64,000 nt of DNA from Diogma glabrata (taxonomy: Eukaryota; Arthropoda; Insecta; Diptera; Cylindrotomidae), in contig OY856188.1 of the NCBI GenBank assembly GCA_963693315.1, forward strand, positions 249,197,394 through 249,261,393, given 5' to 3'. This document shows positions 44,230-55,194 of the stretch, piece by piece. A model generated the notes under the pieces. The model was given only the letters and a program-made list of their open reading frames with translations. It was not told the DNA's origin and did no database searches. The translations under genes were made by a program, and so were the position numbers. Within the stretch, counting starts at the first letter, position 1. Every line of letters starts with the position of its first letter.

Positions 44230-44800
44230 ATTTATATGTGCTTTGACTTGGTTAGATTAGTGAGTAGACGTAGTAATATCTCTACAACATGGATGAAATT
44301 TGGTCCTCCCACGAGAACTTTTTGTTAAATATTAGACCGAGATTTTGTACCGTCTCTAAGTATAGAATCGCAAGACCATGTAACATAAGATTTGAGAAAG
44401 TGGAAGTATCAACTGGGAATTTATATATTGCAATAGTTAGGGTCTTTTTGCAGTTCAAACTCAAGCCATTTGCAGTGGCCCAGGCTGTTATGCGTTTCAG
44501 ATCTTCATTTATTCTTGTGACACATTCCACTACAGATTTAGTATTATTAGAACAGCAGTCATATATTTGAAGATCATCTGCCTACAGATGGTAGAGAGAA
44601 CTTATGATGCAATTATTAATGTTTGTTGGTATTGGAACGCTTTTGGCCATATTAAGAGGAATTATTTTGTAACACATTTTTTTCTGTAGTCATAGCCTGA
44701 CATGTAGACTGCTAAGTCCTTTATGCCATCCTCATATTCAAGTGCTGAAGACTTTTTTGAAAAAGTCAACAGCCTGTTACGGATAGCCTGGAATAAAGGG
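44230..44800 (-). pseudogene. CR1/Jockey-like RT, catalytic region
   Basis: The minus frame reads ADDLQIYDCCSNN, then CVTRINEDLKRITAWATANG and LSLNCKKT, then VQNLGLIFNKKFSWEDQI. This is the RT palm and thumb (YADDxQIY, INxDLxxIxxWAxxNxLxLNxxKT, VKNLGVxFDxxLxW). The Tyr codon before ADD is a TAG stop (44582-44584 on this strand). Upstream on the minus strand, towards 44780, traces of the preceding RT blocks remain. Confidence 0.82.
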
Positions 44801-44804
44801 ACGT

Positions 44805-46080
44805 AGTGTAGTATAGTCACTGAGTCACTGATTCATTTAGCTTTTATTTCCTCCCAAATCACAATTTTGCTTATCACGCGTTGTTCATAACAAATTTTCT
44901 TTCATCCATAATCTGTAGTCATGTTTTCATATAGTTTCCGTTACATGTATATTTTTTTATATCAACACCATTAACCATAATATTTTATTTTGCAATCCCC
45001 TATTATTGGTTTACACTGCGTTCTCACCAGTATTTTTCACCATACTACATGAATTTGAATTCTCCGGACCTTTAACCGTAGTTGCGCTAAAATATTTTCA
45101 AACCTTAAGCAGCTGTGCATATTTGTCCAAACGTCTCAATATTTAAAAACTATTATTCTACAATCAGTTTCGTCATTGTCTTAAAAAAAACAAAAAATAT
45201 TATATTTCTTATATAGTTAATGTTAACAATTTCACTTTCCACTATAAATCTAGATTTCACTATAATACGGTTGTAATTTATTGTTTCGTCGTGTGTAATC
45301 ATCATGGAATCGGTTGTACCTATGTTTAATCCATTCTAAAATATTAATATGTCTTCCAAATGCGTTGTGAATAACTTATTTCGTGGAACTAACTTGTAAT
45401 TTTTATGTACTGCAAAGTCACAATCAGTAATTATTTTAAAACGGAAAATGTACTAACATTATCTTGCATATTTCCCCTACAACGAAATTGGTAGCGAAAT
45501 TTTCGAAGTTAAACAACTATATAAGAGATGAAATTGTCTCGCTCTTTCTCTTAGACGATATTTCTTATGGGACCATTATTGTGGTGTTTGTTTTGACGTT
45601 TGGTTACAATGGAGGTCATTTTATAGAAGGTGAAAATTTCCAAACATAAAAAAAAATATCATTTCTCATGGTAAAGTATCAAAAATTTAATTTGCCTTGT
45701 TGTAATTACCGGAGGATATTAAATTATTAATATGCATGGCCAAGGCATGCCTTTTTGTCACGAGATGTGCTCTGATAAAAGTTGTCGAGCATTCCGGTGT
45801 TTAACATAACCTCGAAAGCCAAACGTTTAAAAATGAAAATAATAGTGTAAATTTAAATTGATGTGCCTTAATTCTAGAACTGAATTTGTATTAGTGGAAC
45901 CAAGAGTATAATTCTAATCACTGGTTCCGTATATTTAACAAAAAAAAATAATTATCATATGTTTGTTTGTGTCCCGTACATTTAAATTCGTGTTAATTTA
46001 TTGGAATGTTAATTTTACGATGTCCGTATTATGATGTCTTAGTGTTTTTTTGGTTGTTTTATTAGTTAAAATCAGCGAGC
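44805..46080. other. AT-rich DNA, no gene seen
   Basis: No supportable gene. A 61-codon open stretch at 45464-45649 has ordinary composition but no recognised motif. Confidence 0.5.
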
Positions 46081-46129
46081 ATGCCCTTAATTTGGATAGT
46101 CAAATCAGCTACAGATATAATGAACAGTG

Positions 46130-46620
46130 GCCGTAACATTAACTGTGTCTGGATTAATTCTGTAAATATCAATATAGTGCAATAGTGTTTGCTTTGATGA
46201 ATTCATCAAACTTAAAATTAATTATGTCCGGATTTTTTTTCCGTAAATAGCAATAACCTTGAGTCATATAAAGCAATAGTACAATAGTGGTTGTTTGTGG
46301 AATTACCTAAAAATTCAAATTAAAAAAAAAATATCAAGCATTAGTATTTGCTTTGTTGAATTGATTGAAATTAAACCTAAAATATTAAGCGTTAGTATTT
46401 GCTTTGTCGAACAGAAACCAAATTAAAATATTAAGCAATAGTGTTAGCTTTGTTAAACCAATTAAAGTTAAAATTAATTCGCCCGAATTAGTAGTTCTGT
46501 AAATGTCAATGAACTTGAATTATATAATACAAATTGTTTTGCTCAATCAAATTACAATTAAAGAAATTAATGTATTCGGATTAGTGCCGTAATTAAGAGT
46601 AATACACAAATAATATACCT
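46130..46620 (+). repeat. family X copy X3: imperfect tandem repeats
   Basis: Units contain GTCCGGATT or TCTGGATTAAT, then CTGTAAAT, then CAATAGTGTTTGCTTTG and variants (AGTATTTGCTTTGT). The GTCCGGA element recalls the TTCCGGAAT units of X2. Register is irregular. Confidence 0.6.
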
Positions 46621-46694
46621 ACCAATGGTACTTTTGTTTTTTTTGTTGATGACCATCGAGAATTCATACCATATCTATACAATATTGCTACAGT

Positions 46695-47065
46695 TGTATC
46701 CACAATCGCCCTAGTATTGCGGCGCAACGTACCTGCAACATTTATACAACATTTGCTACAGTGTTTACCAGTTATCGTCTGAATTATTTGTGACGCCACT
46801 TGTATACCGTATTTCAGCGCACTTTTTATACGATAATACTACAATATTTATATCAATTTATGCATCGTATCGTCTATCAACATTTACATAGTATTTATAT
46901 CAAATTAACATCAATCGCTTAGCTATTGCGGCGCAACATTTACACCGTATTTATATCAATTTATACAACGGATTGATATCAATTTTTACATCGTATTTTT
47001 ATCAATTTATACCTCGGATTTGTATCAACTTATCAACAATCGCTTAGCTATTGCGGCGCAAATTT
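46695..47065 (+). repeat. family X copy X3: hairpin repeats
   Basis: CAATCGCC...GCGGCGCAAC at 46703-46728, and CAATCGCTTAGCTATTGCGG at about 46912 and 47037, each followed by CGCAA. Stems are CGCC/GGCG or CGC/GCG. Between them are TATACAAC-ATTTATATCAATTTAT repeats. Confidence 0.7.
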
Positions 47066-47099
47066 TGCATCATATTTATACAATTATTATACAACCAGT

Positions 47100-47215
47100 C
47101 ATCTGATTTATACCATTCTACCAATAATACTTTGCCTGTGGGATGAGTCAATGCTGATGGAGGGCTGAGACCTTAAGACTTTGAGGCCAGGTGGATATAA
47201 CCATGGGGTGAGTGA
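47100..47215 (+). other. family X copy X3: segment ending at CATGGGGTGAGT
   Basis: Parallels the exon-like segment of X2, with ATGAGTCAATGCTGATGGAG upstream and the shared CATGGGGTGAGT at about 47202. The frame equivalent to X2 contains a stop. Confidence 0.35.
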
Positions 47216-47974
47216 ATTTAAATTACTTTTCTCTTATTTGTATAATTTAGAAGTGTGAATGACCGTGAATGGGTAGTTAAATGGGCGAATACGGGCGTGT
47301 TGTTGATGTGTGTGTGCGAAATCAGGTGGTGAAGTTTTGCGAGACCACATAAAACAAGTATTATACGAAGACGTCAGTTTGATTTTTGCTGAATTGATCT
47401 TATAGATGTGTATTTATATTAAAACTAAAATACCACTTGCTACAGTGGCGATATTAAAGAATATCTTTTCATTTATTATATTCTTTATCTCGTTTTGATT
47501 AACGGTGCATCCAATTGGGAAGTTAATGTTGTTGCTGTCCAAACCAAAATCGGATATAACGGTTGTGACAATCTCATTAAATAATTTAATGAGTAACAAG
47601 TTTGTATTGCACAATATCATATACGAATTATCGATTGATACGATATTAATTATATTATGTATATTACAACCTACGTTAATGAAAACCGAGTTTTGGAAAA
47701 ATATCGGGAGAACCGTTTATTTAGAAAGCCTAGATCGTTGTATATGGCAACGAGTGAGATTTTATTAGTTTTATCGACAACTGGCATCGCATATCATCAT
47801 ATACAATTTAGCTTATCCATACAGATAAACCTTACATCATTTATGGAACGTTTATGACAGTTCATATTCCTGCGTGGATTCTAATCTACGGTGTATGGTG
47901 GTACGAAAGTGTGAGTATGTGGGAGGATGTGAGCGTGCATGTGGCGTGAGAGTGTGGGCGTATGGGAGTGAATG

Positions 47975-48228
47975 TGGGGGTTGAACGTGCTATTCGCGGT
48001 TCTTTCGCACAAGGGGTCGCCAGAGTCTCATTTTCTTACTTGTATTTTTTTCCATTTCTGAATATTCACGAAAATTGCGTACATTTCTGTATTTGTGCTG
48101 AAGTAGCAGGTAACAATCTATCAAATCCACGATGACTGAGCTTTAGTCGCTAAGACGTTAAATAACTCTAGGTACGCATCCTGCTATGCCGTTTCATTGG
48201 TTCGCCAATGAAAAAGCTCTTCACTACA
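47975..48228 (+). repeat. family X right-end module, copy X3
   Basis: Starts GGGGGTTGAACGTGCTATTC and ends CTCTTCACTACA. Hairpins: AGG/CCT at 48170-48182 and TTTCATTGG/CCAATGAAA at 48192-48213 with a TTCG loop. GT-rich sequence precedes it as in X2. The LOA-like element's 3' end begins directly to the right. Confidence 0.85.
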
Positions 48229-48249
48229 AGCCGTGAATGGTCTGCTTTG

Positions 48250-49105
48250 CAGAAATCTTTTATCTTTAGATAGTTTGATCCTAACATGACACTTCGGAGC
48301 ACTGAGAGAGCCAAAAGCGGCATGTTGGATCATTTGCTACTCGAAGCCGTACCATATGTTTATTCACATGATGGTGACCTGTTAGTAGTTCCACCATTAG
48401 CCTGCAGTCTGATCGAGTCAGATTTAGCAGGAATTTGGTGATTTGCTGGTTCAACTCTGAAGTAAACATCTTGGAGACCTTGCAGCCTTCTGTGCTCCTC
48501 CATTGAGGGTCACTGGACCGAAAGTGAACTTGTTCGACTGGCGATCTTATCCTACCTTTTGATATACCAATTGCTGGTTCAGGGCTTATGAGCCTCCCTG
48601 CAGAGTTCTTTGCTAAATCATTAGCTTTTTCGTTCCCGAGATTCCCACTATGCCCTGGTGTCCATATCAGTGATATGCTGTTCTTGAGTCCGAGATAATT
48701 CAAGGACCTAGAACATTCTTACACTATTTTTGACTTTATAGTATAACTTCCCAGAGCTTTAAAAGCAGCCTGACTATCAGTAAAAATAGTAATGATCTTG
48801 CCAGATCACTTAAGCTCCCTCGCACGCCTTGATGCTGAATTTATGGCAAATACCTCAGCCTGAAAGACTGTACAGTAAAGTGGAAATTGCAGGCCTAGAT
48901 CTTCATTACTGAAGTAAACCGCAGCTCCTGCACCATTTTCATGTCCAATGTCCAATGTGTTGGCCGCACTGTCCAATAGCAAATTAGCTGAGGACCGGTC
49001 CTCTATCGTTGAAATTACATCTCTTTACTGCTTTTGAAAGGCAGTTAGAGGTACTGTGTCATCAGTCGGCGTGGACAAATCTGTCAGGTGTTCTTCCAGA
49101 TCCCT
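48250..49105 (-). pseudogene. LOA-like element: RNase H and C-terminal Cys/His region
   Basis: In minus-strand order: a YFSNEDLG...FPLYCTVFQAEVFAI stretch near 48940-48845 carrying the Glu, TDSQAAFKALGSYTIKSK near 48795-48730, and LIWTPGHSGNLGNEKANDLA near 48665-48605, where AN replaces the usual AD. The tail includes LTRSDCRLMVELLTGHHHVNKH and ends near 48290 with a degraded Cys-rich motif. RNase H together with this tail is characteristic of LOA- and I-related non-LTR elements. Confidence 0.85.
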
Positions 49106-50530
49106 TCATAGCGCTTTATGATTTTTCCTACAGCCCCTAGTGTTTCCCAGGAGTTCGAGCCTTTTTGTAGCCTTGAGAGCCTCTGTTCTTACAAATATGT
49201 GCAAGGAAGGAAGCCCTAATAAGACCTGCAGACTCGCTGTGGGCGTTGTCCTGAAATCACTAGTGATACAGAAGCAAGCAAGCCTTTGTACCGCCTCCAG
49301 TTTTTTATCGCATTCCCAACAAAAGTTCTTGAGAGCCATGCAAGGGACCCATAGCTAACAATGGTTCTGACAACTACTTTATACAGCCAGTAGACGATTT
49401 TCATAGTCAGCCCTCATTTGCTACCAAAAGCCCTCCTGCATTGCCACAGAACTCGAGTTGCGTTTGCGCATGCGCATTTCGTCTCAATATAAACAGCACA
49501 ATGGAGCCGTTTATAGAGAGTAACACCAAGATGCTTAACATTATCTAGGAGTGTTAGTGTGTTATTACCGCTCGAAGGAAAAGTGAAGTTATGAGCTGTG
49601 TCTTCGAAGCATTGATCGAGAGACCATTCCTCTAACACCAGCAGTTGGTAATGTCCAGGGCATTCTACATTTTTCAGCAAAGATGCCCCATATTGTCTCC
49701 TTCCAAAAGAATGCTAATATCATCGGTATAGCCGTATGTGTTTAGCCCTCTATCATTTAATGCAATTCGGAGCTGGACTACCATCATGTTCCAAAGCAAG
49801 GGTGATAGAACGCCTCCTTGGGGACTTCCTCGCTTCACACCTACATAAATTGTGGTGTAGTCCTTCGTGTGAATAAACAGACATTGATCTTCCAGAGCCC
49901 ATCGTATCCACCAGAGGAGTGTTTTATTCCACCGTACCTTTTGCTCCGTTAAGGAGTGACTCAAAAGTGGCTTTGTCAAAAGCCCCTTCTATGTCAAGAA
50001 AAGCGCCAAGAGTGATAGTTTTTTTTAGAGATAATCTCGTCAATATCAGAGACTTCTGAAAGGATTGTGTCCGTAGATTTTGCCGCTTGTGTGTTGCCTA
50101 TTGCTTAGCGGTGTTTTCTTCAGGCAGACGTTTCTGTTGTAACGGTCGATCAACCTTTCCAGAGACTTTAGAAAGAATGAGGAAAGACTGATCGGTTTGA
50201 AGTTTTTCGCTTCGCAGTAGTTGATTTTCCCTGGTTTTGGGATAAATATAACTCTCACGTTTCTTCAGGCCTGTGGTACATAGCCGAGAGCTATGCAGGC
50301 CACGAAGATCTTTAAGGCCTATATTCTATTATGTCCAGACACTGTTGTATTATAATAGGCCATATTCCGTCTGGACCTGGAGATTGGTATAGCTCAAAGG
50401 AGTCGATAGTCCAAGACAATTTAATATTATCCAGTCTCGCTAAAGGATTCTTTTTCAAGGCCCTCATTAGTGCAACACCTTCTGTGATAGTCTCAATAGG
50501 TACTTTTCATATAAGACCTCTTCTTTGATT
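49106..50530 (-). pseudogene. LOA-like element: reverse transcriptase
   Basis: Minus-strand blocks in order: MRVIFIPKPGKINYCEAKNF and KPISLSSFFLKSLERLIDRY (50258-50100), then FLDIEGAFD-like sequence near 50010-49980, GVKRGSPQGGVLSPLLWNMM near 49850-49790, and GYTDDISILLEGD near 49735-49690. The catalytic motif is YTDD at 49719-49730, so both Asp are retained. VKHLGVTLYKRLH and MKIVYWLYKVVVRTIVSYGS (49404 on) follow as the thumb region. Frames break at least four times. Confidence 0.88.
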
Positions 50531-50534
50531 TACG

Positions 50535-51420
50535 AATAATTCTTTTGAAAAGTTTTCTTGCTTCACTGTACAGCACCCAATTATCTTCATCACGAGTTTT
50601 CAATGCTCTGTTCAGAAGTTTCTTAGATGTTTGTCTGAGTTTATCAAGGTTTTTGTTCCACCAAACTGATTTGTGTGCCCTTCGTTGCCTCGTTTCCGGA
50701 CACAAGCTCTCAAAAGCCCAGACTAACAGACCGTTGAGCTGGTCAATGGCCTGGTCAATCCGTTGACACTCTCCAGTTCCTGATGTCTTCTAGAAGAGAT
50801 CTGGAGCATAGAGTGATATCTATGGTTTCTTGCCGTCGTGAGTTTACAAAAATGTGCTCTCTTCCGGAGTTTAAAATTTCCAAAGTAGCCAAGTACTCTA
50901 AGAGAGACTGACCTCTGCTGTTATTATTGGTACCTCCCCAGCTTACGTGAATGTGAATTGGCGTCATAACTGACTATTATATCCAGGTTTTTATGTTTGG
51001 CAAAGTCAGCCACGCGCACCAATTTCAGCATTGGCGTGGGACTAATGGAATCATACGGAAGATAGACAGACACAATGAGTACCCGCCTTTTTCCCTAGCT
51101 GTTCCATAACTGAGCATTCCTACGGTTAAATCACCTGAGGATAGCTCAGCCAGAAGATGCATATCAAGACTTTGGCGTGATGCTATGCAGGTTCTGGTTT
51201 TGTAAGGATGCCTTTTATACAGAATGTTCCAGCCCTTCACTGAAAGACCAGCTACTCTGGTTTTAATTATGTAGGGCTCTTGAATTATTAATTTTTTTGT
51301 CTGCAACTTTTTAGCAAGTGAAGTCATGAGAGTATATGACCCACTTATGCAATGTTGCATATTGATTTGTCGAAACTCAAGCTTATCCACTGCCATCATA
51401 ACAGTGATATTCGCTTATGT
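50535..51420 (-). pseudogene. LOA-like element: APE endonuclease and linker
   Basis: ORF2 begins near 51399 with MMAVDKLEFRQINMQHC, continues LIIQEPYIIKTRVAGL (catalytic QEP) and SSGDLTVGMLSYG. Near 50990-50940 a one-base shift splits the YDANSHS catalytic motif from VSWGGTNNNSRGQSLLEYL. ETIDITLCSRSLL follows at about 50820-50795. The linker at 50493-50705 has KSVWWNKNLDKLRQ, matching the WWxxxLxxLR motif. The domain order EN, RT, RNase H is complete for this clade. Confidence 0.88.
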
Positions 51421-51429
51421 CTTCAAGCG

Positions 51430-52072
51430 TGATCCAATGAACTTAACATCTGCTGAACCGCACTTCTTTTAACGACGCCCCATCAAAGGTTGGCAGAGTT
51501 CCTCTTTGTTTCAACATATCTTCAAACAGGCGTTGCTGGATCAAATTGCTTTGTTCTAGGCTGATAGTTCCATTGTCAGATTCAACAATTCCAACTAGCC
51601 CTCTCTTAGCTGCACTAGCACAGCTTGATGCAACCTTGTTCGAACCCGTCGTTGTCGTCGACTTCGATGGAATACACGATGTGGGAGCGAGGTGATCGGT
51701 AGACGCATCTTTTCGATCATCTCAGCCCTCGTATCCAAGGGAGGTATTGTTGCAGAGAGACCGCTAGATGTAGTGGCCTACTCTGCAATCGTACTCTGTT
51801 TGCAGTGAGGAATCAGCCTTAGCTTTCTTCTTTTTTCTCCTCACTGAACCACACACGTTTTTCCTCTTCCCCTTTCTACCAACTATTACAGTGGTCTCGG
51901 CAACCTGCATCTCCGAAGATTTGCTGATCTCCGATTCCAACTGCCCCAGATGAAGACTTTCCAGAGACTTGTTTAAGTCTCCAAGAGCCATGTGTGACAC
52001 GACCCGAAGATTTTCACAAGCCTTTGGAGTAGAGGTGGAGTTTCTGCCAGATTTTGGAATGTTGCCGTCCAT
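51430..52072 (-). pseudogene. LOA-like element: ORF1 (Gag-like)
   Basis: Opens at 52072 with MDGNIPKSGRNSTSTPKACE and is open for 102 codons, including a basic stretch RKGKRKNVCGSVRRKKKKAK that could bind nucleic acid or act as a nuclear signal. After a stop, shifted frames read LVGIVESDNGTISLEQSN and TLPTFDGASLKEVRF near 51600-51470. No zinc knuckles are seen. The product would be the RNA-binding protein of the element. Confidence 0.6.
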
Positions 52073-52345
52073 AGAATGTTCCTCTTGTTTTTTGTTGTGT
52101 TTTTGGACGTTGTGGTGTTGCTGTTATGTATGGGTTTGTGTGTTTGTGTTTTTGTTTTCATTTTTTTTTGTTTTATTTACCCATAATGCATGTATTTTGG
52201 TAGTCGGAAAGAAGAAAAAAGAAGTCACAATACTGCAGGGGAGACCGAGCCCTGAGCTGTGCACCGTTAGCGACTGATGAAGATCACCATCAGCCAATCG
52301 ATCACCGCGGCACGGCTACCACACCACTGGATTAAGTGAGGGTGT
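52073..52345 (-). promoter_or_regulatory. LOA-like element: 5' untranslated region
   Basis: Lies directly upstream of ORF1 on the minus strand. It is A-rich near the start codon and GC-richer further up (GGTGATCGATTGGCTGATGG and a CAGCTCAGGGCTCGGTCTCC stretch). Sequence character changes near 52345-52400, which I take as the approximate 5' end of the element. Non-LTR elements usually carry an internal promoter here. Confidence 0.45.
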
Positions 52346-52479
52346 ATGGTTCGGGGTCCCGAACTCGGGATCTACGATGTACGCGATCGTATTATTCGTA
52401 AACAAAGATATCAGAACAGAGGTTACGCTATCCAACACCTGCGATCCGCCTGGTAGCTTACACTCAGAACCCTATTTTG

Positions 52480-52770
52480 TAATATAGAACCATCCTCGCT
52501 GGGTCAAGTTTCTCTAACGCATTACCCATTATTGGGATGGTTACATTTTCTTCTTCGTCATTGCAGCTCACAGAATATATAATATACTGAGTTTTTTCCC
52601 CCATGTTTGGATTGTGCTTTTGAGCAAAGTCTTGGCTATTCTAAAGCATTGTTCTAAGTCCAACAAATTTTTTTTTTGCACCTTGCTTTTCTAAAGTGTC
52701 GGCAATAGCATTTACTGGTATTCCTGTACGGCTGTGTGCCCATAAAGTATGAAAGCGGATAATTTTTGTG
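52480..52770 (-). pseudogene. RNase H fragment of another non-LTR element
   Basis: The minus strand near 52752-52680 reads LWAHSRTGIPVNAIADTLEK, matching the LxWxPGHSGIxGNExADxLAK active-site block; the catalytic His-adjacent Gly and Asn are mutated but IAD is kept. Further on, LDLEQCFRIAKTLLKSTIQTW near 52660-52600 matches the segment that follows RNase H in this class. It lies just beyond the presumed 5' end of the LOA-like element. Confidence 0.6.
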
Positions 52771-52774
52771 CCAC

Positions 52775-54000
52775 AAGTGCTACTTAGCTTTCAGAGAAAA
52801 TATATTTCAATATTTTGGTATTTTGTTTCAGCAGATAAAAGAACCCAACCGCGAATAGCAAAAATTTTATTTTATAAATATTATAATTTACAAAAGTATT
52901 TGGTAAAGTGCTAAAGAACATTTTTGGTTTATTACGGTTACGGTTATTATTACGGTTGAGTGTGGAAATATGGAAAAAAATCATTTTTGACCTTAATGAG
53001 TGATATGAAAAGTGTATTTTTTTTTATTTCAAAACAATTTTTTTGTAATTTTCGAACGCAGTTTTCGGCTTATTTTCAAAAATATATGCTGTTCTCCCTC
53101 TCCCCTTAAACTTCGAACATTAGAAAAGTAAGAATTTTAAAATATTCACGGTCACAGGAAATGTTTTAAAAAGTGAATGAAAATCATAGCGGTCAGCTTA
53201 TCATTTAAAATGTTGTTTGGAGGGGGTTGAGAGTAGATATTTTGAAAAAAAATTATTTCTAACCTTGGCGAGTGTGATGTCATAAGTAAGGAGACATTTT
53301 TTCTAGTCAGAAATAGAAACACAAAATTTGGGTGAAAATCCAGTATTACTTTTTATCTTTCTGATTGAATATCATGTATTAATTTATATTGAATTTTTTT
53401 TCAATTCATTGATAACAAAGAATAACAGTAAAAATTATGAAACAAATAAATAAATTTAATTCAATTTTAATTCTTTTTAATGTTTGATATTTTGAAAATA
53501 AAAAAACTTACAAAGAAAAACATCAAACTTTGTCCTAGTGAGTAACCAAAAAACATTTTTTATTCTTTGATAGAAGAACATACGCATTAGTTTAAATTTA
53601 TTGTGTTTTATACAGTGTTAAATGAGAGCGAAAATGATTTTATTGATTTTTTTATAAAATTTTATAAAGTTCAAAACATTCGTATAAAGTGTTTTATTGT
53701 GTTGTGTTGATTAAAAAATGTTTGCGCAAAAAAATTATATTAACTGAAGTTTATTTTATTCCGTTAAGCATAATAACGCATATAATTAAAGTTATAAAAA
53801 ACTGAAAATAAATCAATTGTTATCAATTGTTTTCGGAAGCATAAAATGTATTGTTTTCCTACTACTCGTTTTAAAAAGTCAACTTCATTTTCATATTTTG
53901 TGATTGTGAGGCACAATCATTAATATTTTATTACTCAATCTTAAACCATTATCGTGAGGCTCAAATAAACAAAGTGCATTACGGGGAAACGGTAAATCAG
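52775..54000. other. AT-rich DNA, no gene seen
   Basis: No coding or RNA signal. Short open stretches are Asn/Lys/Phe-rich. Confidence 0.6.
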
Positions 54001-55190
54001 TTTGCTTACTACTATTATTTATGCAATGTGCTGTCATCAACAAAACTATGGATGGTGTACTGTGGAAATAATTTAATCATTAATGTAGAGAAAAAACAAG
54101 GTTGGTGAGAGTGCAGAGCCTTGGGGAACACCAGCATTGGTCCTGAAAATATTTGATGTGATGCCATCTATCCTGTAAGAAAACTATGAATTTATGAAAC
54201 AGTTAGATGGCCTATGCCATAAGATTTTAATGTAGCTATGAGATTTTTATTAAACACTTTATCAAATGCTTTAGAAATGTCAAGTGAAATACTGAATGTT
54301 TCAACATGGTTTTCCTGAAGCGATTTGTTCCACAGATGGGATACGTAGGCTAACAGATCACCTGTTGCATGACTTCTACGAAAACCATACTGCTTATCAT
54401 CAATAATTCGCGACATTTCCAAATAATCTATTAGATTGTAGTTAACATATTTTTCAAATATTTTGGCCAAAAAAGACAGAAATGCAAATGGTCTATAATT
54501 GTTATGGTCTATCTTACTGCCTTTTTTTGATTTAGGTTAAACGCCAGCCAGCTTCCAAGAATCGGGAAATATTCCAGTTTTATAAGATAAATAGAAATTT
54601 TTTTTAAAATTGAAGTTAGTTGCCTAGCAAAGTTTTTCAGAATGAGGAGTGGAATACCATCGGGGCCAGCAGATTTTTTGGTATTGATAGAAAGAAGCAT
54701 TTTCCGTATAATATTGCAACGAAAAATAATTATTTACATTTTCGTTGCAACTGGGGAAATGAGTGTAGGAGAATGAGGAGGTTCAACTATGTTTGAGTTT
54801 TCTGCGAAAATACGACCCAAAAGATCCGCTTTCTCTTTCGAGTCCCTCCCGGGAATATCATTCAGAACTAAGGTTGGAATAGAGAATCAAGTAAAATTGC
54901 TCTGGACTGATTTAACTCCCAGAAAGAAATTACGTGACTCGTGAGCCAAATAGGTGCTCGGCGAATTTCTTTGCTTTTTTCTGGATAAAGGCGTCTTTGT
55001 CCAAGTCTATTTTGTATTTACTAATATTTCTGGCTTTCTTGTAAGCGCTATGGGTTTCAGGTGTTTTATTTGAGTTATACGTCTTAAATGCTTTGTGTTT
55101 ATTCCTCAGTTGTTCTACGCCTGAATTTTTTTTTAAAATTGGATCAGTAATCAAAAATTCGTTTATCTTACTTTTCAAAATAAAGTGACT
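54000..55190 (-). pseudogene. CR1/Jockey-like non-LTR RT
   Basis: In minus order: a basic linker with RNKHKAFKTYNSNKTPETHS and YKKARNISKYKIDLDK (55178-54930), then INTKKSAGPDGIPLLILKNF near 54690-54630, SKKGSKIDHNNYRPFAFLSF near 54530-54475, AKIFEKYVNYNLIDYLEMSR and KQYGFRRSHATGDLLAYVSH, LDISKAFDKVFNKNLIATLK near 54280-54230, GVPQGSALSPTLFFLYINDL near 54130-54075, and SFVDDSTLH with FVDD at 54033-54044. The catalytic residues of motifs A and C are kept, but frames are broken. The 3' part ends near 54000 and the endonuclease is missing upstream. Confidence 0.9.
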
Positions 55191-55194
55191 AGAC

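Noticed and set aside
11350..47065. Regularly spaced repeats that might be read as a CRISPR-like array.
   Set aside because: Units are diverged and unevenly spaced, and the context is eukaryotic transposons; CRISPR arrays are not expected.
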